Source of the DNA: Candidatus Aenigmatarchaeota archaeon
GTDB taxonomy: Archaea > Aenigmatarchaeota > Aenigmatarchaeia > Aenigmatarchaeales > DAIDAN01
Reading direction: 5' to 3'
Length of the DNA stretch: 20,248 nucleotides
Assembly: GCA_027310605.1 (NCBI GenBank)
Contig: DAIDAN010000004.1
Coordinates: 1-20,248 of the forward strand
Of this stretch, positions 7,123 to 13,631 are shown piece by piece. Below the pieces are notes generated by a model. That model did not search any database. It saw only the letters and a program-made list of their open reading frames with translations, and was not told the origin of the DNA. The position numbers and the translations under genes are program-made. The stretch's first letter is position 1; the number at the start of each line of letters is the position of its first letter.

Positions 7123-8586
7123 CTAATAGAAAACCTCGCTGAGCGCCCGGTTTATCTTTTCCCGCACAGCGTCGCCCACCGAAAGCGTTATCACCCGCGT
7201 CCTGCCGTACCTGCCGCGCGAGACATTCTTCGTGCTTATTATCCCGAAAAGGTCAAGCTCGGCTATCAAATCGGAAACGCGCCGCTGCGTGAGCGGTTTT
7301 AGCCCGTGCTTGGCGCAATTATTCTGGTATGCGGAAAGCACATCGTTCGTGAGCACTTCCTTGCTCCCGTTCACGAGCTTGAGTATGGTGTAAAGCACTA
7401 TCTGGCTCTGCTTCGGCTGCGTTTTTATTATCTCGACAAACTTGTCCGTGTCTATCTTTTCCTCCGCGGAGTCAACATGCTGCAATCCGACTTTTGCGCT
7501 TCCCGAGCGCTCCGCCAATTCCCCGGCCACGCGCAGCAGGTCAAGCGCCCTCCTTGCGTCGCCGTGCTCCTGCGCCGCGAGCGCCGCGCACTTCTCTATC
7601 ACTCCGCTGTCCAGCGCTTCGGGCGAGAAAGCCTTTTCCGCGCGCTCGCGCAAAATATCTTTAAGCTGGACCGCGTTGTACGGCGGAAACACGAGCTCCT
7701 CTTCCGAGAGCGAGGATTTCACGCGCGGGTCAAGGCTGTCGATGAAAGAAAGGTTGTTTGTTATTCCTATCACGCAAACCCTCGCGCTCTTCAGCTCCTG
7801 GTTTATCCTCGTCAGATTGTAGAGTATGCCGTCGCCGGTCTTCTCCACGAGCGCGTCAATCTCGTCAATTATCAGGAGCACGGTCTGCCTCTCGCCGTCA
7901 ATCCTCTCGAAGAATTTCCTGTAAACCTGCTCCGTTGGCAGCCCTGTGAAAGGTATGTCTTCCCTTTTCTCCCTCCAGAGCTCTAATTTCCCCCCGCCCA
8001 CCCTCGCCGCGAATTCGCAGGCATCGCCGCCGTTTATCCTCAAGACGGCCCTGTTTTTTTCTTCGTTTATCCTCAATATGAGAAGGTTTTTTTCCGCTGA
8101 TATTTTTATTTCATCCCCGCCTGTTTTCTCGAATTTCGCGTTTTTTATCCAGTCAGCATTAAAATTCTTTTTCAGGAAGCCTGCAAACCTTCCGCTGTTT
8201 TCAAGCGCCTCGTCCCAAGCAAACAGGCATTCCTCCTTTCCGAGCTCCTTCGCTATCGCCGCGATAAGCCGGTACTCGGTGTCAGCGGATTTTTTCATCT
8301 TGCAGTTTATGTAAACCGTCTTTATTCCGCCGAGCTTTGCTGCCTTCACCAACTCCTTCGCCACGAAAAGCGAGACCAGGCTTTTCCCTGTGCCGGTGCG
8401 CCCGTAGATGAAGACATTGCTCGGCTTCGCCCCGACGAGCGCCGGCGCGAGAATCCTGCCAAGCTCGTTTATTTGCCTTTCCCTGTGCGGAATGTTCTCA
8501 GGCGCGAACGAGATGGAAAGCACCTCCCTGTCCCGGAACAGCGACTTCGCGTTCACGAAATCCGAAAAAATATCCTGCAATGCCAT
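7123..8586 (-). CDS. cdc6: Orc1/Cdc6 replication initiator ATPase with a large insertion
   Basis: 487 residues, longer than the usual 370-420. AAA+ motifs: Walker A GRTGTGKS (62-69), Walker B LLIIDEID (237-244), sensor 1 GITNN (274-278) followed by LDPRVKSSL, and sensor 2 GDARRALDLLR (342-352). A C-terminal winged helix (about 385-480, QSQIVLYTILK, LTQRRVSDLIAELDLFGII) binds origin DNA. The start MALQDIFSDF is preceded by GTGAT. An extra ~90 residues (about 118-210) sit between the helix after YINCK and IPFTGLP, which are normally joined directly. The insert has beta-rich repeats (KNLLILRINEEKNRAVLRING). It should bind ORB sites in the adjacent AT-rich region and load MCM. It leads a five-gene minus-strand cluster. 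Confidence 0.95.
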   Translation of the reverse strand: MALQDIFSDFVNAKSLFRDREVLSISFAPENIPHRERQINELGRILAPALVGAKPSNVFIYGRTGTGKSLVSLFVAKELVKAAKLGGIKTVYINCKMKKSADTEYRLIAAIAKELGKEECLFAWDEALENSGRFAGFLKKNFNADWIKNAKFEKTGGDEIKISAEKNLLILRINEEKNRAVLRINGGDACEFAARVGGGKLELWREKREDIPFTGLPTEQVYRKFFERIDGERQTVLLIIDEIDALVEKTGDGILYNLTRINQELKSARVCVIGITNNLSFIDSLDPRVKSSLSEEELVFPPYNAVQLKDILRERAEKAFSPEALDSGVIEKCAALAAQEHGDARRALDLLRVAGELAERSGSAKVGLQHVDSAEEKIDTDKFVEIIKTQPKQSQIVLYTILKLVNGSKEVLTNDVLSAYQNNCAKHGLKPLTQRRVSDLIAELDLFGIISTKNVSRGRYGRTRVITLSVGDAVREKINRALSEVFY

Positions 8587-8721
8587 GATATCACTTTAAT
8601 CACTATCAATCATTTGAAGGGACTTTTGTTTTACGCCAAACAAAACAATCGCGATAGCGCAAACACAAACCGTTTCGTATTGCAATTCGCTCCATAATGA
8701 TTTCAAAAGAAACCGTGGTCA

Positions 8722-8740
8722 TTTCTATTGGAAATGAAGG
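8722..8740 (+). repeat. ORB-like dyad near cdc6
   Basis: TTTCTATTGGAAATGAAGG resembles the archaeal mini-ORB pattern, a TTTCCA-x-TGGAAA dyad followed by a G-rich end (from memory). The core TTTCT-N2-TGGAA also occurs at 9129 and 9151. It lies 136 bases upstream of the cdc6 start. Confidence 0.45.
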
Positions 8741-8915
8741 TATAAATATGTTTTTTGCTTGCGAAATATGTTTTGAAAAATATAGGTTGTTGGTTGTGTT
8801 TTTTTCAAAAATAAAAAATTGATTATCAATAATCAATCCCCAACACAAAAAAGCATTATGGTTTGAATTCACATCATTCAGATACATTTTATCTTATAAA
8901 AACGCTTAACCGATG

Positions 8916-8936
8916 GAAGTAGGCGAAGCCTACTTC
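8916..8936. repeat. Perfect 9-bp hairpin with GAA loop
   Basis: Stem GAAGTAGGC, loop GAA, then the exact reverse complement. The core AGGC-GAA-GCCT is the same triloop design as the hairpins at 18663, 18713 and 19391, so it may be a lone fragment of that palindromic family. It lies 11 bases before a dispersed-repeat copy at 8947. No T-run follows it on either strand, so a terminator is unlikely. Confidence 0.55.
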
Positions 8937-8946
8937 AATCTGTGTA

Positions 8947-8974
8947 GCGTTCCTGTAAAATCATCCCATAATAT
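8947..8974 (+). repeat. Dispersed intergenic repeat copy in the candidate origin
   Basis: Reads GCGTTCCTGTAAAATCAT then CCCATAATAT, matching the family consensus seen at 12008 with a few substitutions. Confidence 0.5.
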
Positions 8975-9128
8975 TTTTGTTGAAAATAATTTTTGGATAA
9001 GATATTTACAATCATTTAAAAAATAAAGTTTGCAGGAATCCTGAAAAAAATGAGGTTTGTTTTTTGGAGCTGCCATCAGAGCCGAGGATAACAGCGCGCC
9101 AAGCAGGCTTATCGTTATTGATCCCGCG

Positions 9129-9200
9129 TTTCTTATGGAAAATGCCTCCCTTTCTCATGGAATATCCCTCCCGCTTCTTATGGAACTTCTTATGAATATG
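9129..9200 (+). repeat. Tandem ORB-like repeats next to AT tract
   Basis: Two head-to-tail 22-base units (9129-9150 and 9151-9172) differ at only three positions; the first begins TTTCTTATGGAAAATGCC. Two shorter units follow: CTTCTTATGGAA (9174-9185) and CTTCTTATGAATATG (9186-9200). Each core TTC-N5-GAA is an imperfect dyad like Orc1/Cdc6 binding sites. The tract ends exactly where the almost pure A/T region begins. Confidence 0.5.
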
Positions 9201-9464
9201 TTGAAAATAAAAAATATAATAAAAACAATAAAAAAATATTACTTAACATTGTTATATGATATAATAAATAAAAAATACATTTTAATAACATAACTTCGAC
9301 AGGAAGTCAGGGGGTCTGGGAGAACACCCTTAAAATATTTTCCGTAAATTATCAATAAAGAACGAATCCAACAAAAAACTGCAAAAACATATTGAAGCGC
9401 TCGGACAAGCGATTATTGTTTTGATAATAAGAAATATGAAAAAAACATTGAAACATTTTCAGGA

Positions 9465-10184
9465 TTATTCGAACTTCCTGTGCAGCTCCTTTATCAGTTC
9501 TTCCAGCGAAAGCGACTTGCAGACCGCTATCGGCACCCCCTCAATCTCACCAATCCTCTTTGCGACCTCGTCCACCGCGTCTATGCCATGAAAAACAACG
9601 AGCCCGGGCTTGAGATTTGACACTTTCAGCGCCACCATCGGGCTGCGCCCGCGCTTCACATTCGTGAAAACAAGCACGCGCTCGCTCGTCAAACCGTACA
9701 GTTTTACAAGCTCCACTGGCGGAAGCTCTATTATTGCCTTAAGGCTATCAATAATGGTGTAGCCGTAAATATTATTATCGGAAAGGTCTTCCCTTACGAG
9801 GAGGTTTGCCTGCGCAACCTTGCAGAAATCCTTTATGCTCGCGGGTTTTGAAAGCTCCTTCAGGTCAACTACGGCATTCGAGAGTATGGTCTCCGAGGGA
9901 AACGAGGAAAAATATTTCAGCACATTCTCGCCGGTTTTCCCGTCAATCGCTATCAGCGTCTCCACTATCCTCTTTATCACCTTTATCCCAGGGCTCTTCC
10001 TCCTGCCTGACTCGTAGTCGCTCACCACGGAAGGCATCACATGCATCTCGTCCGCAAGCCTGCGCTGCGGAACCTTGAAGATGTTGCGCCATTTCTGTAT
10101 GGTCTTGCCCGCGTCGCCGCTCAGCACTATCTCACCCGCTATCTTCTTCGCCAGCGTCTCCTTCACGAGAGTTTCCTTGTCCAT
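9465..10184 (-). CDS. Archaeal HTH transcriptional regulator, COG1709-like
   Basis: 239 residues from the chosen start. The N-terminus carries an XRE-type helix-turn-helix at about 27-66 (TIQKWRNIFKVPQRRLADEM, then PSVVSDYESGRRKSPG), the signature of the archaeal COG1709 family. The C-terminal half (VKLYGLTSERVLVFTNVKRG, RSPMVALKV, LVVFHGIDAVDEVAKRIGEIEG) matches the conserved second domain of the same family, whose ligand I do not know. The ATG at 10184 (MDKETL) fits the family's start; upstream in-frame starts to 10229 would add residues encoded in a repeat-like sequence. It is a single gene, transcribed toward the candidate origin. Its target genes cannot be read from this window. Confidence 0.85.
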   Translation of the reverse strand: MDKETLVKETLAKKIAGEIVLSGDAGKTIQKWRNIFKVPQRRLADEMHVMPSVVSDYESGRRKSPGIKVIKRIVETLIAIDGKTGENVLKYFSSFPSETILSNAVVDLKELSKPASIKDFCKVAQANLLVREDLSDNNIYGYTIIDSLKAIIELPPVELVKLYGLTSERVLVFTNVKRGRSPMVALKVSNLKPGLVVFHGIDAVDEVAKRIGEIEGVPIAVCKSLSLEELIKELHRKFE

Positions 10185-10344
10185 AAAAACGCCATCATGC
10201 ATTGGTTTCAACATTACGGCACGAATCATTATGAATTGATTTCAAAAAAGAACGGCAGTTGAGCTGTTTGGCGCAGTGCCGCCATCAGCATTCCTGAAAC
10301 AAATTCGCAATGTTGCAGGTTCATAATGTTGCACAAACCCCTAT

Positions 10345-10356
10345 ACAATATATTGT
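10345..10356. promoter_or_regulatory. Palindromic operator-like site ACAATATATTGT
   Basis: A perfect 12-bp palindrome placed just downstream of the minus-strand TATA-like TTTAAATA (10365-10372), covering the region immediately before the expected transcription start near 10342. In archaea, repressors often bind there. The divergent HTH regulator is a candidate for autoregulation, which is inference. Confidence 0.35.
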
Positions 10357-10499
10357 CGAAGTTCTATTTAAACATCAGCGAACAAACGAATTTATCCCGA
10401 AAACAAAGACCGCTTTCAGAAACAGACAACATTTACCGCCTCCAGAATATAAATCATAAAATATATTTTTTATCATATAATTTTCAGCTTATGGCGGCT

Positions 10500-10509
10500 A
10501 TTTAAATAC
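10500..10509 (+). promoter_or_regulatory. TATA box for the 10538 gene
   Basis: ATTTAAATAC centred about 33 bases upstream of the ATG at 10538, which would leave a leader of a few bases. AGTGGT, a GGTG-like ribosome binding motif, lies just before the start. This promoter probably also serves the CBS-domain gene. Confidence 0.5.
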
Positions 10510-10537
10510 TTCACAACAAAATAATAAAAGTGGTAAA

Positions 10538-10729
10538 ATGAAAATTGTTAATTATTTTAAAAAATTATTTGAAAAAGATATTACGCAGCAAATAAAAGAG
10601 GATTTAAGCCGTCTTGATTTGAGGGATGTTGGCGTTGTAGATTATACCGAAGTGATACCTGTTAAGGATTATGGAAATATAGGAGCATTTTTTGATGCGG
10701 CTATAAAAAAGAAACCGAAATATTTTTGA
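10538..10729 (+). CDS. Small uncharacterised protein
   Basis: 63 residues: a basic N-terminal helix (MKIVNYFKKLFEKDITQQI), a hydrophilic middle (LSRLDLRDVGVVDYTEVIPV) and a basic end (KKKPKYF). No family is recognised. Support for a real gene: a TATA box and ribosome binding motif at proper spacing, and an ATG followed ten bases after its stop by the CBS-domain gene in the same direction. Its A/T-rich codons differ from the GC-rich CBS gene beside it, so it may have a different history or be weakly constrained. Start and reading frame are otherwise unambiguous. Confidence 0.6.
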   Translation: MKIVNYFKKLFEKDITQQIKEDLSRLDLRDVGVVDYTEVIPVKDYGNIGAFFDAAIKKKPKYF

Positions 10730-10739
10730 GGATGATTCC

Positions 10740-11297
10740 ATGCCCTCGGGAATAAAAGTCAGGGAGGCGATGCGGAAGCGCGTGGTAACGATAGCGCCGG
10801 GCAGGACCGCGCTTGAAGCCGCGAAGCTGATGAGGAAGGAGGACATCGGCAGCCTCGTTGTGGTCGAGGGGAAGAAGGTTATAGGCATTGTCACGCGCGA
10901 GGACATGAACGACAAGGTTGCGGCTAAGGATTTGGCTGCATCGAAGCTTCTTGTCAAGAGGATAATGAACAGCCCCGTGGTTTCCTGCGCCCCTGATGAT
11001 GATATTTCCGATATCTCCCACATAATGTCAAAGTACGGCTACGAGAGGCTTCCTGTAATTGAGAACGGAAAGCTTGTAGGGATAATCGCCACGCGCGAGG
11101 TTGTGAAGGTCGCTCCCGCGGCGATAGAGATTTTCAGGCAGCATTTCGAGGAGGAGAGCGCGCAGGAAACAGCCAAGTCCGAGAGCAGCGACGGCGACGA
11201 GTGCGAGCGCTGCGGGAACTTCTCGGAGAACCTGCAGAGGATAGGCGACGAGTGGCTCTGCGACTCCTGCCGCGAGGACGAGGGGATAGAGGAGTAA
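10740..11297 (+). CDS. Tandem CBS-domain protein with C-terminal zinc ribbon
   Basis: 185 residues. Two CBS domains (about 5-60 and 70-127) are visible: VREAMRKRVVTIAPGRTALE, IGSLVVVEGKKVIGIVTRED, then VKRIMNSPVVSCAPDDDISD, YERLPVIENGKLVGIIATRE. A CBS pair usually binds adenine nucleotides and regulates a partner. After an acidic linker the C-terminus has CERC (about 156-159) and CDSC (about 175-178), a four-cysteine zinc ribbon. This CBS plus zinc-ribbon architecture is common in archaea and suggests a nucleic-acid or protein contact module. No enzyme is fused. It probably shares a transcript with the small gene upstream; partner unknown. Confidence 0.9.
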   Translation: MPSGIKVREAMRKRVVTIAPGRTALEAAKLMRKEDIGSLVVVEGKKVIGIVTREDMNDKVAAKDLAASKLLVKRIMNSPVVSCAPDDDISDISHIMSKYGYERLPVIENGKLVGIIATREVVKVAPAAIEIFRQHFEEESAQETAKSESSDGDECERCGNFSENLQRIGDEWLCDSCREDEGIEE

Positions 11298-11355
11298 AGA
11301 AAATAAAAAAATTAGATTCTTTCAAATATTTATTTCTTGCATTTCAATATTTCTT

Positions 11356-11598
11356 ATGCTCATCACCGCGAAAATTAAAACGAACTCGAAGAAATTCTCA
11401 ATCAGGGAGGAGGGCGGAGTTCTTCACATAAGCCTGACCGAGCCCGCGGAAAACAACCGTGCAAATAGAGAATTGATAAAGGAGTTGACAAGACGCTTCG
11501 GATATTGCAGAATCGTGCGCGGCATGAAGAGGAAAACAAAACTGATCGAGATTCCCGACGCATTGCGCAACGGATTTGCAAATCAGGACGGCTGTTAA
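11356..11598 (+). CDS. DUF167 / YggU family protein
   Basis: 80 residues. The start MLITAKIKTNSKKFSI and the conserved core (HISLTEPAENNRANRELIKEL followed by RIVRGMKRKTKLIEI) are the UPF0235/DUF167 signature: small alpha/beta proteins of unknown biochemical role, found in all domains. The conserved P-x-x-N-x-A-N is present as PAENNRAN. The protein is a little shorter than usual (about 95), and the extra C-terminal tail (DALRNGFANQDGC) runs into a dispersed-repeat word (GGACGGCTGTTAAG), so the stop may have been supplied by the repeat. It lies 58 bases after the CBS gene with an A/T-rich gap that could hold its own promoter. Confidence 0.88.
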   Translation: MLITAKIKTNSKKFSIREEGGVLHISLTEPAENNRANRELIKELTRRFGYCRIVRGMKRKTKLIEIPDALRNGFANQDGC

Positions 11599-11731
11599 GC
11601 TGTTGCGGTGCAACGCCGTTACCATAGTATCTTCAAATGGTTCGTAATGATTTTATGTATTCGGAAAAGCTTTTATAGTTTGAACGCCAACAATAATTAT
11701 AATACGAAGCTTAGGAAAGAGCGGATTTTTA

Positions 11732-11837
11732 CTTATTCAACAGCGAAACAAACGGAAGGAAGAAGCGGAGACATTATATTTGTATAATCAAAAATTAGCA
11801 ATGAGGGCACGGAAGCTGCGGAACAGCGTTGAATAAG
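11732..11837 (+). ncRNA. Candidate structured RNA or small inverted-repeat element
   Basis: CTTATTCAAC at 11732-11741 pairs perfectly with GTTGAATAAG at 11828-11837, closing a 106-base unit. Inside is a small hairpin (ATTATA, TTTG, TATAAT, about 11773-11788). A TATA-like TTATAATA about 30 bases upstream would start transcription close to 11730. No reading frame or known RNA family is recognised; a miniature mobile element with 10-bp ends is the alternative. Confidence 0.3.
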
Positions 11838-12007
11838 AATCTCTTTCTCGGGCTTGTAAAAAATATCTTGCAGAACATTACGGCTTGAATTTACAAAATC
11901 AGGAACGGCTGCCATTAAGGATTGAATTTACAAAACCATGACGGCTGTTGGAGCCGCTTGATATGAACGCTATGATCGGCGCGGCCTAAAACTGATTCGT
12001 AATGCCG

Positions 12008-12035
12008 GCGTTCCTGCAAATCATTCCGTAATGAT
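12008..12035 (+). repeat. Dispersed intergenic repeat, consensus-like copy before dnaG
   Basis: Reads GCGTTCCTGCAAATCATT then CCGTAATGAT, preceded by TGATTCGTAATGC. It ends 42 bases before the DnaG start, and the word CTGCAAATCA recurs at 12041-12050. Confidence 0.6.
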
Positions 12036-12077
12036 GTTTTCTGCAAATCAAAAATAAAAATTCAAAAGGTGATTTTA

Positions 12078-13259
12078 ATGGGAAAGCTTGCGCAAGCAAC
12101 ATCAAAATACACGATATTCGCGAAGTTCGACGCTGACGGCACCGTGGAAAAGCCGGATGTGATAGGCGCGGTTTTTGGGCAGACGGAGGGATTGCTCGGG
12201 CAGGAGCTCGACCTTCGGGAGCTGCAGCGCACGGGAAGGATTGGAAGGATTGATGTCGAGATGACATCAAGGAGCGGAAAGGTTTCCGGGGTGATAACCA
12301 TCCCTTCCTCGCTCGACGGCAGCGAGACCGCGCTGATAGCCGCGTGCTGCGAAACTATCGAGAGGGTGGGCCCCTGCAACGCCTCGGTCGTCGTGGAGAA
12401 GATAGAGGATGTGCGCGCCTCGAAAAGGAAGTATGTGATAGACCGCGCAAAGGAGCTTTTGGGAAACCTGCTTGACACCGGGATGGAGGCGCAGGAGATT
12501 TCGGAGCAGATAAAGGAGGCAGTGAGAAGCGGGGAGATAACGGATTACGAGGGCATGCCCGCGGGTCCGAACATCGCGAACTCTGACGCGATTGTGGTGG
12601 TTGAGGGAAGGGCTGATGTCATAAACCTGCTGCGCAGCGGCATAAAGAACGCGATAGCGATCGAAGGCACGAGCGTGCCCGAGGCCGTTGCAAAACTCAC
12701 GAAAGAAAAAATAACAACGGTTTTTCTTGACGGCGACCGCGGCGGGGACCTGATATTGAAGGAGCTGCTGGCTGTAGGCGAGATTGATTTCGTGTCGCGC
12801 GCGCCGCGCGGAAAGGAGGTGGAGGAACTGACGAAGAAGGAGATTTACAAGGCCTTGCGCGAGCAGGTTCCGACGGACCAGTACAAGCAGGAGGCGAACG
12901 GCTCGCAATCAAGGACTGAGGCGGAGCAACGCCCCCTCGACATCCGCGCCGCGCCCGCAAGGATTGACAGCGAGATTTCGGAAAAGCTCAAGGCGCTGCT
13001 GAACGAGCTGACCGGAACGAGGGCGGCGTATTTCATGGACCCAAATATGGGGATACTCGGCAAGGTTCCGGTGAAGGAAATGTTCAACACCATGAAGGAG
13101 CTGCGCGCGGACACGCTCGTGTTCGACGGCGAGGTCGACCAGAAACTCGTGACCTTCTCATGGCAGCGCGGGGTTCGCTGCATCGCGGGCATGAGATACC
13201 GCGGCAGGATTCAGGTGCCAGAGGGCATGCAGGTTCTCACGATTGAGAACCTGACTTGA
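12078..13259 (+). CDS. dnaG: Archaeal DnaG-like primase (TOPRIM), exosome-associated
   Basis: 393 residues. The TOPRIM domain is clear: VVVEGRADVINLL (173-185, catalytic Glu176) and FLDGDRGGD (216-224, DxD). The N-terminal archaeal DnaG domain has YTIFAKFDADGTVEKPDVIGA and TEGLLGQELDLREL, and the C-terminal domain ends PEGMQVLTIENL. In archaea this protein is an RNA-binding cap of the exosome and also a candidate primase. ATG 12078 is chosen over the upstream in-frame GTG 12069 because GGTGAT sits at ideal spacing before it, and MGKLAQATSKYTI is close to the family start. Length is slightly short for the family, with a compact low-complexity linker (about 270-298). It stands alone on the plus strand, about 3 kb beyond the candidate origin. 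Confidence 0.95.
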   Translation: MGKLAQATSKYTIFAKFDADGTVEKPDVIGAVFGQTEGLLGQELDLRELQRTGRIGRIDVEMTSRSGKVSGVITIPSSLDGSETALIAACCETIERVGPCNASVVVEKIEDVRASKRKYVIDRAKELLGNLLDTGMEAQEISEQIKEAVRSGEITDYEGMPAGPNIANSDAIVVVEGRADVINLLRSGIKNAIAIEGTSVPEAVAKLTKEKITTVFLDGDRGGDLILKELLAVGEIDFVSRAPRGKEVEELTKKEIYKALREQVPTDQYKQEANGSQSRTEAEQRPLDIRAAPARIDSEISEKLKALLNELTGTRAAYFMDPNMGILGKVPVKEMFNTMKELRADTLVFDGEVDQKLVTFSWQRGVRCIAGMRYRGRIQVPEGMQVLTIENLT

Positions 13260-13631
13260 ATCCTCATTACAGAATGAGTCGATACGAACCAGCAAAATAA
13301 GAACGGCTGTTAAAGCCGTTGCGTAGGATAACCAAATCAGCGTTTCTGAAAACTGACTCGTGAATTAATTCGTAATGCGTTTTTTATTTACTAATATCTA
13401 TAAATGCACAAAAAAATAATATTGTTAGAAGTGATTGAATGGAACACATAAGTTGCAAAAAGGCCTGATTATAAATCAAGTTCAAAAAGAAGCGGTGGCG
13501 TGCTGGAATATAAAAAGCTGTTTATAACATTGGAACATAAGGACATAAAAATTAGAAAAGAGATTGGATATGCAGAAGGTTAAAAACAAATTCTCGAAAA
13601 TCTTTTTATTCCATCTTATCAAACCTTGATT
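13260..13631. other. Intergenic region with repeat pieces and promoter elements
   Basis: 372 bases without a convincing gene. A 7-bp hairpin AACGGCT-GTTAA-AGCCGTT lies at about 13302-13320, and a degenerate dispersed-repeat copy (GCGTTTCTGAAAACTGAC then ATTCGTAATGCG) at about 13340-13380. TATA-like CTATAAATG occurs near 13398 and AATATAAAA near 13508. An ATG at 13439 opens only a nine-codon frame. The T-rich stretch near 13602 probably serves the M24 peptidase as promoter. Confidence 0.45.

Larger units (their letters stand above)
8587..9464. other. Candidate replication origin (oriC), long AT-rich intergenic region
   Basis: An 878-base gap upstream of cdc6 with no convincing gene, the usual place for an archaeal origin. 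It holds ORB-like dyads sharing TTTCT-N2-TGGAA: one at 8722-8740 facing cdc6, and two near-identical 22-base tandem copies at 9129-9172 followed by two shorter ones to 9200. Immediately after them, about 9195-9295 is nearly pure A/T and would serve as a duplex-unwinding element. Other contents are a 9-bp hairpin (8916-8936), one dispersed-repeat copy (8947-8974) and a GC-rich patch at 9293-9331 that can form two small stem-loops. Origin assignment is inference from position and repeats. Confidence 0.55.
10185..10537. other. Intergenic region between two divergent genes
   Basis: 353 bases without a convincing gene. It contains a 12-bp palindrome (10345-10356), a TTTAAATA element (10365-10372), a dispersed-repeat copy (10288-10312), paired TGCAACATT-like words on the minus strand (about 10310-10336), and the TATA box of the gene at 10538. 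The minus-strand transcript expected from the TATA near 10368 would carry a leader of about 160 bases before the HTH regulator, or could be a separate small RNA. Confidence 0.5.
11599..12077. other. Intergenic region rich in dispersed repeats
   Basis: 479 bases with no convincing gene. It has a TATA-like TTATAATA (about 11697-11704), a 10-bp inverted repeat pair (11732-11741 with 11828-11837), and from about 11880 a run of family repeat words: TTGAATTTACAAAA twice (about 11885 and 11922), ACGGCTG twice, TTCGTAATG and the core at 12008. The DnaG ribosome binding site GGTGAT lies at 12068-12073. Confidence 0.55.

Noticed and set aside
8606..8887. 93-codon minus-strand frame upstream of cdc6
   Set aside because: It lies in A/T-rich intergenic DNA, has no recognisable domain, overlaps an ORB-like dyad and the cdc6 leader, and its codon use is unlike its neighbours. 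It is probably random.
9129..9200. CRISPR-like tandem repeats
   Set aside because: The units are directly adjacent with no spacers, and no cas gene is present. An ORB-type array fits better.
9057..9293. 78-codon plus-strand frame
   Set aside because: It crosses the tandem repeats and the almost pure A/T tract, and its second half is low-complexity Ile/Lys. The short frame on the opposite strand (about 47 codons) is no better.
13431..13470. Possible C/D-box sRNA (GTGATTGA and CTGA)
   Set aside because: The C box has an extra base and no C'/D' pair is present, so the match is chance level.
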